DNA of 64,000 bases from Strigamia acuminata (lineage: Eukaryota > Arthropoda > Chilopoda > Geophilomorpha > Linotaeniidae): contig OX442316.1 in NCBI GenBank assembly GCA_949358305.1, positions 17,422,001 through 17,486,000 on the forward strand, written 5' to 3'. Below the pieces are notes generated by a model, which was given only the letters and a program-made list of their open reading frames with translations, had not been told where the DNA came from and did no database searches. Below are positions 1-12,100 of this stretch, in pieces; the stretch's first letter is position 1; every line of letters starts with the position of its first letter. Both the position numbers and the translations under genes were made by a program.

Positions 1-92
1 AAATTAAAAAAAAATTGTTGCTTCACTGCAGCGCACATTAAAAATTGCAACTGTATAAAATCCTTAAAACGAGTGTAATTTCTGTTATTTAC

Positions 93-163
93 CTTCCACG
101 TCACTTTCAATGTTTGGCTATCGACTGGCGCAACCTGAACGTGCCTTGGCGGGCCCCCAGGAG
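93..163 (-). CDS. Dscam2-like: Dscam exon 18: start of FNIII-2
   Basis: Residues 1003-1026. APGGPPRHVQVAPVDSQTL followed by KVTWK: the first strands of the second FNIII domain, including its Trp. Acceptor CCGCAG at 165-164, donor AAG|GTAAAT at 92-91, phase 0. The next exon lies outside the window. Confidence 0.88.
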
Positions 164-3100
164 CTGCGGAATACGAAATAATTACATGTGATTTGACACT
201 CCGAATACATTTATGAGTAGACGTGCGCATTAAACACCTCGCGGAAATCAGATACGCACTGATCGATTTGTCTTTTGACAAAATTACTTTATCAACTACA
301 AAACCCAAAGGGAGAAAGAAAAGATCCGAATGTGCTTTCAACGTCTCAATGCTTTTAGCAGTGCGTCGAAACTTTTATTTTACTTGCTCGGAATCAAAAT
401 GAAAACATTCACCCGGAGAAGTTCACATTTCTCATCTCTCTCCCCCTTCAGGTTTTCTTCACTGCATGTCAAAGAACAAAACAAAATAAAATATTTTATT
501 TATTTATTTATTTACTATACTAGTAGCTGGGTGCCCGTTGCGAGTGCAGTAAATGTCCAGTAATTCTGTCGAAATTTACACAATATCCCAATCCTAACTA
601 TATATTAAAAAAGAAGTGTGTTGTGATTGCAATATTCCGTTCTCGTGCTCAGCTAAATCCGTTGAGATTTTTTAACTTTGAAATAACTGTACCGGTGATT
701 CCAATTTTAAAATTCTAGAAACTAACGTTGTTGGTGTAGTTTTTGATACATTCCAAGTGCCGGAGTTAGTTTTTGTTGGAATGTTGCGTATACATTACAG
801 TATGGCAATGTGGTATTCTGTAGTGTGCTGCCACATGAGTTCCGTTAACGAGTTGTCGGCCAAATCCGTTGTGCAGTTAGCATTTTTCAACTAAGGCACC
901 ATTTGACCAACACCAGCCAATCAAATGTTCAGTTGGTCACACACACACTTCTTTTTAATACATTATACAGGATAAGATTTATTTATTTTATGTCTGCACT
1001 GTATATTTTCTCCGAGCTAGTTGCAACTTATACATACAAATAAGAAATGTACAGCAAAAAGAAATAAAAATTTCTGTGTAAACATTCGTTTTCGATAAAG
1101 AAAACAAATCTTGTCAAGTAGAAATAAATAAATAAATAAATAAACAAATAAATAGCCAATCAAAAATATTTATTTAAAAAAGATGGATTTAAGATGGCGT
1201 CTTACCTTCTTCCTGAGTGGTTATCGTGAGCACTTCGCTGGGTATCCCCAACCCGACGCTATTTTCAGCTCTGATACGAAAATGGTAGGAATGGTCTGGC
1301 TTCAGACCAACCACACTCGCTTTGCTCTCTTTCCCCAGAACGGACAACAGGGCTGGCGAGCTGTGGTCCCACGATTCTGCACGTTCAAACACGCGACAAA
1401 AATTATTGACGTAAAATTAAAATCAAATTTGTATACCTGCAATTTGTTTGTGCTGGATAATATAACGGGTTATCGGGTTGTTCCCGTCGTATGGGGGCAA
1501 CCACGTCAAATCCGCCGAACGACTCTTCACCTGCACCACTTTAAACTGTCGAGGCGACTCTGGAACTTCTGGAATGTTGGAAATTAACTGTATTTTAAAA
1601 TGACAATAATTCTAATTCCAAAAACAAAAAGAACAATTCCTGGTTTGGTATTTCACTCGAATAATTAATACGCGCGATACGAATGTATCACATTTCGTGT
1701 ATTAATTCCACGCAAATTAATCAATAAAACCCAAGTTTGGCTCTCAGTTTGAATAAAAATAAATGCACAAACAAAACCTGGAGAGAGTAGACGATGTATA
1801 TATATCCAATTGTACCCAAACAAGGTTAAGGAATCAACTCGCAAATCCAAAGTAAGCTGTCATCTGTAACGAGGTAACATTGGTCCCCGTGCAAATTCAA
1901 TTTATTTACATTCAGGCTGCGCCAAAAATGGGAAAAAATAAACAAAGCAAAGTCTGGCAAAGAGTGTATAGCTTACGTTGAACTGTGAGGTAAACAAATG
2001 CTTCGCTGCTGCCATAGGAATTATTAGCCACGCACGAAAACACTGCGTTGTCATTGCGTTCTGCTTTGCGAACAACCAGTTCGGAGGATGCTCCATTATC
2101 TTTCAGCTCGAACTTTTCCCCATAGTGGAAACTAAAAAAAAAATAAAATAAAAATTGGTCACTTTTTTTTCCCATCTTCTTTCTTTTGAATTTAAAAATG
2201 AAATCAAAAGGAAACAAAAGAAAAGTTTTCAATTCAAAAAGCAAACACAAAAAGGCTTTTTATTTCTCCCTTTCCGACATGTAGTGATCTTAAAATTTAA
2301 GTGGTCATTGCGTGCCTTGTTTATGGCTTACAAAACGCACTGCAATCAGTGGTCAGAAAAAGGCGCATAAATCTCGAGAGCAAGTGTAGGCAGTGGCCGT
2401 CGAGTTGACCATCAACGGGATTGGCGAAGAGACGTGAAGTTAACGGCGTTTTCCAATTAAGGGAGTTTGAATTCGTTTTTGCGGTGTAAGCGCATCGAGG
2501 AGGGAAAAGGCAAAACATGTTGGGATTTTGAAATTGATTCGTTCAAACACTTGCGCGTTCCACATAAAAGCCAACTGGGCGTTCGTTTTGGATACAAGTT
2601 TGCTTTCGCTTTAACTTTTCAATTTCTTTGCACACGCGCGACACTTTTACGTTCAGCGCCTCCTCGACCATCTGCATGGAATTGAAAGTCGTTTCTGTTC
2701 TACTTTGTTTGCAAAAGCAAAATGTGCGAGTCGCAAATGGAAGAAATGCACGCGTTCCCTCAAAACCCCTTTCGCGAGCAGATTCTTCAATAAACGCCTT
2801 TAATTCGAGTATTTTTCACTTCGTACAGATGTGTGCTGATGCTGAGTTTTCTTTCAAAAGCCCGTTTCATTCTTACTTTTTCTTTTTCTTTTTTATCCCA
2901 TCAGTTTGTGTAAACAAAAAACTACTTCAACTTCCGCCGCTGCAGCAAAGTGAGCTATTTAAAACATTTTAATTTTTAAAAGTGTATTGCAGGGAAGCAT
3001 TCATCGGGGTGCTTTGTATTCCAAATACAAAATTTTAAAATTTTAAAAAAATTTAAAACGACGTTATTAATGAATTCTAATGAATTTATTGCGATGCAGA

Positions 3101-6100
3101 GAAGCTTTGATCGGAGTGTTTGAATATTTCAATTCAAATTAAATATGAAAAATTTTTAAATGCCAAGCGGGATAATAAATCAATAATCCAGACATTCACA
3201 TTCTCCGTCGCAACCCCTCTCTTAATAATAACCGAGATCGAGAGCTCAAAGCTGCCATCAGTGTTCTTTCGACGCCCACGTTGGCGCAGCAGAACAACTC
3301 GTCTTGTCCAATTCAGCTCCAAATTGTCAATAAAGCCAACATCAAAAACGCAAACTGATTACTCGGGATTAAGTGCGCGAAATGGAAAAGCCCAACTGTT
3401 CGTTGCCAAGCTGTGACCATCACCGAGCCTTCTAGTCTCAGATAAACCATTTGCACACCTTAAAACCCTCTAAACAAGCTCAAAACTCGAGTTGACAAGC
3501 AGATTAAACGTGACTAAGACGCACAATCGCTGTCAAATACCTCGCCAACATCGCAAATTTCAAGTCCAAATTAGAATGATTTATTCTCTCACACCATAAT
3601 TGGTTGCACAGCATTTCTGGACTTTTTCGCGAATTACGAGTATCATCTCCCTTAAATCCGTCGATAGATAAGGCCGGTCCATCTGCAGCAACGGTTTAAA
3701 TCCAATAAAAATAAATTGAGAAAAGAAGAAGAGCCGGTTGAGTGCGGCAATGATGAATTATTTCTGGGCGCCGGAAAACGAGATGCGCCGAGACGAGCCC
3801 ATGAATAAACGGCACATCCCATCCCCGGCCCGACGGTGGGCGATAAAAGACTCGCAGCCTCCATAGCTCATCGTGGCAGGATAATGTCGTAAACTAAAAC
3901 AGTTTGCACGCTTTTATCTTGATGCCGTTTGCAATATTCCTACTCGAGTTGATTGAGTAAAGTGCAATATCGCATCGTTCCGCCCTTTAATGAATGCCAA
4001 ATGAATTAATCGAATGGAACGTCGCACTCGATACTGTATCGCAATAATTAATCTGGAGAATAAAGAAGCCCGTAAATTTAAATTAAATATAAATAATTCA
4101 TAGTGAATGCCGTTAGGTGGCGCGCCAACCATTTAATTTATTGCTCGCGCCACAGAACCCCTCCAAGCTCAGCCCAGATAAGAAGACCTAGCAAATGTAA
4201 TCGATTTAATTAATCAAACCCGTAGTTCGCACCCTTTGGTCACCGAAAATGCCTCGCCTACCTCGTTTCTCCGGGTCTGTTCACTGGACTTCCGTTCATA
4301 AACCACGTAATCTTGATGGGGGTGTCGCCTCGAACTTGGCACAACATCCGGGCATCAAAACCCTTTTTTACGGTGTAGTTTTTGTTCTTTTCAACAAAAT
4401 ATGGGGGTACTGCAATGAAATAAAATAAAATAAATTTAAAAAAATATATATTATGTATTGTTGTCGTCATTTCTCACCGTGGAGGTCGAGTCGCACGACG
4501 CGACTCAAGCCCGCGCCCACTCCGTTCGACGCCTGACACATGTACTCGCCATCGTCCGCTTCTGTCGCGCTGCTCAACACTAACGACCCGTTGGCGGCCA
4601 CCACGATCCGCGGGTTTCCAGAAGGAATTTCTCGATAGTCCCCGGGAACTGCACCTGTAAATTAATCAACAATGTCGCGTTGTACACACCGATTAATAGG
4701 TGATTAAAACAATCGTTTTTTTTTAGTTGCGCAATTTAAAGGTGATTATGCAAAACACACGCTCGATTTATTGCATCGATCTCAACCTTAATGGCTCATT
4801 AACACTTGGCTCCCACTAAATTAATTGCACGAAACCCGTCTTGATCAAACGCAACAAGTCAATAGGAGAACAAGCTACAAGTGATTACACAACGTTAGGA
4901 ATTGTGCGAAAACGATTTCTTAATTAATTATTTCAACTCTCATTGATTATATCGACTCTTGTTGAGATACAGTGTCCACAAAGTCCTTAGACAATTTGAA
5001 AATTTCATTAAAATAACAACAAAAGTCGAATACTTTTCAAATATGTACAGCTATGTTCCGCTTCCCTGCATTACATTTTATGTTAATTGCGAAAGCTGTC
5101 AATCACAGCGCCACCTATGTATTTTTCGTTAAATAAAACACATGTAATTTTACCCGCTCGTCCATTGTTTCTTTCATTATCGTATCGTAACTTTACGTTT
5201 AGTACAAACACAAAATATCAAGTAAGTAGTAAAGTTTTGTTTTTTTCCAAAAGGTTAATAAATTTCTGCACGGGCCCCATTCGGGAACATGTAACTGAAT
5301 GTGGGAGTCACGAAAAAAGTTTCATTTGCATATGTGTAGGCATGGCAGTGTACTGTGCAATTTTCTGTCGTAATGCAATATCAGTATTATCGGCAGTAGC
5401 GTCAGATCGATCCGATGATCAACAATCAGCTAATAATCGATCAATTTCTTCAGCAGTGTAATAACGAGTATCACGCCGAGAAGAATGGCCTCGATGTCGA
5501 CGTTGATGATTTCGATGTCGATTATCGCGTTCTAGTTGCCGAGAATTTACGTCAGAATCCGATCTCGAATCTGACTGTGGTCATATGGCCATGGCCATAA
5601 AAATCGTCCCAGTCCAGCTTGAAGCTCACTGCTGAATGAGCATTTTTGGTAGACTTTGACCGATATCAATATTTTGCAGTATCGCCGATACCGGTAATCG
5701 ACAACCGAATATCGGCCGATGCCGATACCTGTGCCGATATTAAAATTAAAATGTTCAGACTGTTGAGTTTATTGGTTGCTCTGTCAGGAAAGCAAGCCGT
5801 TTTTGAATTTTCTTATTGGTTGCATTGTCTGGAAAGCACTCAACATGTATTTTGATCTATTTTTTTGGGATCACTACACTAGTGAAAAGGCTGGGCCAAT
5901 AGGAAATAGCGCACTCTTATACTTGGCCAGAGTATATGTACCTGTAGACGCATAAAAATTTCATAACGAAAGAAAAAAGTTTAAGACGCCCCAATGTAAA
6001 CGATAAACTTTTGCTTTTTAATTATTCTTATTTCTTAATTCATCTCTGACACAAGAAACATAACATGAATAAAAACTTTAATAATAATTAATATGCAAAA

Positions 6101-9100
6101 GCAATTATTTTTTTGCCGACTAAAAAATTTTAAAATAATATTTCAATTTTCACTTGCCAATTAATTATTTCCACGTTTTAAAATGACACTTTGTGTTGCC
6201 TAGTTGATATTTGATTGCTCTGTTGCGGTGTTTTGCGCGAAATTTCATCGCATTTTGCTCGCAAATTCATTTGAACGCGATCAAAGTTGTGTTTGAAGAG
6301 TCACGACCTGCAGCCGCGCGCGTTTACAACGATATAACACTCACCTTCAGCCTTCATCCACGTAATAATTGGAAAAGGGGATCCCTCGGCTCGGCAGTTG
6401 AGTACGACACGATGCCCGATGAGTACATTAGTGTCTCGCGGTTCCACCAACCACCGCGGCGAAACTGTTAAAGAATAAAATAAAACAAAACAAATTGCAG
6501 CAAATTCCATTAAACGACAACTCGTTTTATCAAATTATACAACCTGTGTTTAAGAAAACTTTACTCCTAATTGCATTTACACAACTTATTAATGGAAAAC
6601 TTTTACTTCCCGTCTCTTTACTTTTCTCTGTAGCGCTTGAATATTTAATCGGGCGCGTTGTGTCAAACGTGTAAATGACAGGGCAAAAGGGGAATTGAAG
6701 AGGAAAATTAATTAGTCCACCTTTGTTGTATTATCGGCATCTCCTTCTCTTAATTTCGCTGCTCATGTTTGGACAAGAAAAGCTAGCTCGCGCTCGCGCT
6801 ACAGATCGAGATCTATTAACGGATGAGCGAGATTCATTAGAGTTGAACTCTCGCCGCATCCGTTTGACGATCCGTCCTTGAGTGCAAGAAATGCTGCGTT
6901 AAAGAATCTCTATTCCTCGCAATTTGCGCAGCGTTGTTCCCTTTCGACTCGACTGTCCACTTTAGCTAAACAAACGCCGTTGCGCGCGTATACGGTTGGC
7001 GCGCATAAATTTCGCCTTTCTGAGCGTGCACAAAGTGCGGAAACGACATCTGCTGAATAAAGGTTACATTTCTTTCATTTCCCACAAGTGTTTACAAACG
7101 CTGCAAAGAAAACAAGATGCAAAAATGAGAAAATGTACACAAGGTGTAGAAAAAACACCTTTAAAATGATCCCGCGGCTTTGTATTTATCATTAAACCGA
7201 GTCGTACATTTTCAACCAAAAGGTAAACTTGTAATTAGCCAGCAGCTGCTTGTGACCCGTCAAGATCAAACTAAAGTCAAACGAAACACACAAGTTAAAG
7301 TGCGGAAACTAAGTGTGTTGTATCGGGTTTTCCGTGATGCAAAATATTGCAAATTTACAGTCGAGTGCACTTTGAAATGTTTTATTCCGTACGAGTTCGA
7401 AATTCGAAGCGAAGCATAGATGTACAACATTGACTATATGTGATCCAATCAAATGGAATATTTAATGATGCGAGCATCATTTATGCGCAAATTTTAGAAG
7501 TGCGTTTTAGCATCTTCTCGTGCTTGTCAGCAGTCGTGACAATCAAAAGTGTCCATCTAAAGGATGATTAATGGTCGAACTGGTAGATAAAGTGGCTTTA
7601 GAAAATATGAAGGAAAAAAAAAATATATATATATAAAAATGTTCAATCAATAAAGTCGGGGGGAAAAAAGCGTAGAAAAGAATTTAATGAGTCGCTTTGA
7701 TTTCAACAACAGACAACAACAGCTGTTGTGACAATTTCGCTAAATTGTTTAAAATTGCTATAAAGTTGAAAAAAAAGGTGAAATAAAATAAAAGTAAATT
7801 TATTGGGGATGAAAAACCGAAAAGAAGTGACTGTAAAAGCAACTTGTGACCATTTCCAATGGGAAATATAATGAGGCAACAAGAGAAAAAGGAAAGAAAG
7901 AAGAAGGAAGAAAAAAAGTTAAAACTTTAGTTGAAAGTTGAGAATAAAAAGAAGGGGAACGTACAGTAATTTGGTTGTCATCTCTTGACGGAACCAAAAA
8001 CGAGTTTCATTGCAAGTCGAAGGCGAAAAAAGGAAAATGGAACGTTGATGGTAATGATATTTTGACTGCTGGACTCGCAAGTTGGCGAAGAATGGCTTGT
8101 CAAAACACATGTTGGCTTTCAACTGAATAACTGTCAGTTTAGAAAGCCAGTCAAAAATGATCAGTGAAGAGAAAGAGCGAACCAAGTACACATTTCTCAC
8201 CAAAACGAACAAAAATCAATCAAACAAGCGCACTATCGCTTTCCCCACCACACCAAACAAGAAACTTTCAATTGCGCCTCCAAATTGCAGAAGCAAACAC
8301 GGAAAATATAGCAAATATAGTCTTTAAACAATTTGAAAAATTTATGAAAATTATGAAATATATAGTAAATAGTTAATACATTTCTGCATTAACTTTAATA
8401 AAAACTTTAATAATAAGTAACGTGTTAATTATTAAGACTTTGTGAACACCCTGTACTTAAAGTTTGCTTAACACTAGAACGGCTAAAACCCGTCATAATG
8501 ACCCATTGAGAAAATAATAATTTAATAATTTTTAATGACTAAATAATAAATTAATGTGTAATAGTGTAATAGTGTAATATATATATAAATATATTTATGA
8601 ATGACTAGATATAGTTTAATCATGGATATCAGGGAACCAGATCTATCCAAAATTGCATGTGCCTGAAATCAAAATTTCCGTTTTAATTTTATCAGGTTTT
8701 ATAAAATTTATCAATTTTCGTTTTACTATTTTCTTCGCATGTTTTGCGTGTTTCTGAATTTAAAACAACTCAATTTGATGCCAAAACGTTGTACGCAAGT
8801 ATTGTGCACGCTATTTTGACCGATCATTTTGACCGGTTTCAGTCGTTCTAAGTTAATTGTTTGCTTATTTTATTCTTCTTTAAGAAAAATGCCACATCTG
8901 CTAAAGTAAAGTAAAGTAAAACACTATTGGAAACCCATTGGATTATTTTGACCGGTCTAGCCGTTCTAGTGTTAAACGAATAAAAATAGCGTATGTTTGT
9001 ACTTTGATCAATTCATTCTTTAATTTTTTAAATTTTTTACCTTCAAACTAAATAAAAAGGATGTTTAGTATTTTTGTTTTGTTATTGTTTGCAGCTTACC

Positions 9101-12100
9101 ATTAACGATGAGTTTGGCAGTAAAGTTGGCAACGGCGACCGAATTCTGGGCGACGCAAGTGAAATTGCCCGAGTGCGCGTGCGTCACATTGTCAATAGTG
9201 AGAATAGAAGAATATTCATCGATGACCCGGATGCCGATGCCCATCGACGTCGCCATCGGATGCTCGTCCTTGAGCCAAGAGATTGTTATGGGTAAATCTC
9301 CCTTGCTGACATAACACGTGGCGCGAGTGCGCATTCCTTCTACAAACTGCTCCCCTTGGAAAGAGAATGGCGCAATCACGGGCGGCACTAAAAGAATATA
9401 TATCAAATGAAAAATAAAATACTTTAGTTGAATACAAATAATATAACATAATATAATACTCCATGTTGGATTCCATTCTTTAACCCAATTTAAGAGATTT
9501 ATATTGGCGGAGTAATGGTACATCAACAACAACAACAAAACGATCAAAAAAAATAAAATAAAATCAAAATCGATTTTTCTTCTTGTTGATTGCCAAGAGA
9601 TGGAGCTTTGTAAGTTTCATTCCATTTTGTTCTAACGTCGACCGTTTACTGACCCAACTCAATTACTTGAACAGGAGATTGGGGACGTTTTAATGCCGTG
9701 TGCTTCCTGACTGCCAACAGGAAAACTCCAAACATAAGGACAAATAGAGAAAAAAAAATAAAACATAAAAATAAAAATAGGTAAACAATGAATAGAAAGC
9801 ACTTTTGTGTGTGGATAATTTAAAAGAAAAAAAAAATTTAATTTTTTTTTTTTAAAAAGAAAAATGTGAATCGAAGGCCATTAATCAGATTTATTGCTAA
9901 TTCAAGAGAGAGAGAAGTTTTGCATGCATAATCCCACAAATTTGCAGGAATAAAGCCATTGGCTCATGTTTTTGATCCCGGTAACAGTCGAGTGGAGTAT
10001 GTGATCAGCGGCAGTAAAACCCACGTGCTGAGCTCCGGTAATGGTATTAGGTTGTTGGGGATATGGAGATCCTCCATCACTGGCGATATAATCGACTCGA
10101 TACGATAGGGAAATTTGCCCCACTTGCATTTCCCAACACGAATAACATAATTTGTGCCAAAGCCGAAGCTCAGGCGCAGCTCATTCTTCAAACTCATTAC
10201 CTTTTTCAATCGAAAAATGAGATGGGTAAATTCGCATGTCAAATCTCGAATACCCGGCTTTTAATTCACTCGCTTTCATCAAATAAACCGAATTTACCGC
10301 TCAAAATCCAACACTTTCTGATTAAATTCCTTTTGTTTATATTTCTCGAGTGTGTAAATAAAAATAAAAAATAAAAAATCCAATCACGGAAAACAATTTG
10401 AAAAGTTTTTGAGATAAAAATCGCTCAAAATTATTCACTTAAAGCGGAAGAATGAGATGGGACACTTGCATTTTCGAGCGAAATAAGTCAAGCTCTAGTG
10501 ACCACTGAGCAGTTTGCTGGCAAGGTCTGAGGACCATTTCCCGATTGGAGTCCTTTGCTTATCGCTTTCATGCACACGGGGTCGGTCAAGTGCTTCAGAT
10601 CAATGCTCGAGTTGCAAGTTGCATTTCATTTGACAAGAATTGTTTTAAATTACACGTGTTTACAACTTTTGGTGGAAAAGTTCAAAGTTATAAAACGCGT
10701 TTGGAATGGAAATCAATTAAAAGAAAGTAGCTGACAGTATATCGGCTCGTGTTCGTGTCACACTGCGAGATATGTGAGTGTGCCGGCCTGATTTAGTGGA
10801 CACTCGTTGAATCTATTGGTCTCTTTCCACGCCTCCGTTGCACTTTAATTCCCTTTTGGTGCCACCAGATTGCCCTATTCCTTTATTTTTATTGGCACAA
10901 CAAAATAAAGAAAAGAAAAAAAGTAAATTACTTCACCTCTGCTTTTCGTTCTTCGGCGCCGAAATAAATTAAAGAAAGGCGGATAAAACAGCAGTTAGCA
11001 AAATAGAAATAGAAATTTACACTAATCAACTGGTAACTGAATACAACTCATAAATAAACTACATTTATAATCATTTTTTTTTATTTTTTATTTTCATTTT
11101 TTTGTCGCGGTAATTTTGCCATCAATCAAGTTTTCGTGACACTGTCGCGTGATGTTATTTATGTAAATTCAAATTGTATAAAAGTTTCGTTTTTTCGTTT
11201 TTTAAGTAAATAAGAAAAAGGGAGTTGCGGTGTGATTAGTTTGATGAATAGTTGTCGTTATGGCGCGAGTATAAAAGGCAGCGAGCGACGTTGGTGGTGA
11301 CAGTGAAAAGCTTTCAAAGCTACGGGGAGTTGTGGCAGACACCACATGCTGTTTTGCTCGCTCTTTACGTCAAGCATCGAATTTAAAGGTCCGTTCACGT
11401 CCAATTGACGCGTGCGAGCGGCACTTTAAATTTCGCACGTCGATGAGTCATTTTTCATTTTTTTTCCTTACATTTTTCTGGGATAAATTGTTTATAGGTT
11501 ACGTGTAAACTTAGTGAACCGATTTTCATAATCGTGCACAATTTTTCCATAATTTTTCATGTCGCCATAAATTATGAGCGAGATCAAAGTTTCCGCTTCG
11601 GTTCTATTTACACGTTAGGCAACCGGTTAATGGCCTTGTTTCGAATGTCAGGCTACCCCATTTGTTTCGTTTATTCAACCGGAAAGTAGTTTACTTTAAA
11701 AAATTTCTCCACAAAAAAAAAAAAAAAAAAAAATTAAAATTTTCAAAATTTTGGAATTTTTATTCCAAAAAAAAATGGAAGAAAAATTTCAAGAAAAAAA
11801 AAATTTATAAGAAAAGTATAAATAGATCATTTTCTTTTTCTTTTACTTTTTCTTTCACAATTTGCTGTTTCGCAACCATGACAACCGAAGTCTCCCTTGA
11901 GATTTAGCAATACCTCCCACACACACACATCAACTTAAAAAAAAAAAAAAACCAAAAAAAAAAACAACATGATGGGATTCGACAAGGCAGCTTTGAGTTT
12001 TCTGCCTATTTTGATTTTTTTTCTTTTCCCCTTTTCTTTTGCACTCAAATCGATCCCCAAAACTTAAAAGTTAAAAGACTTAAAACCATTTCATACATAA

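Larger units (their letters stand above)
4655..6344 (-). other. Intron 12, a mosaic of repeats
   Basis: 1.7 kb intron holding a minus-strand RS-rich coding-like remnant (5308-5580), a dispersed repeat rich in ATCGGC (5648-5752) and a truncated copy of the TACTC-type MITE (5757-5934). A CTCF-like core lies at 5107-5117 (minus). Confidence 0.6.

Noticed and set aside
4968-8455. Matching ends TACAGTGTCCACAAAGTC and GACTTTGTGAACACCCTGTA as one 3.5 kb element
   Set aside because: It would enclose a genuine Dscam exon (6464..6345); more likely two separate remnants of one MITE family.
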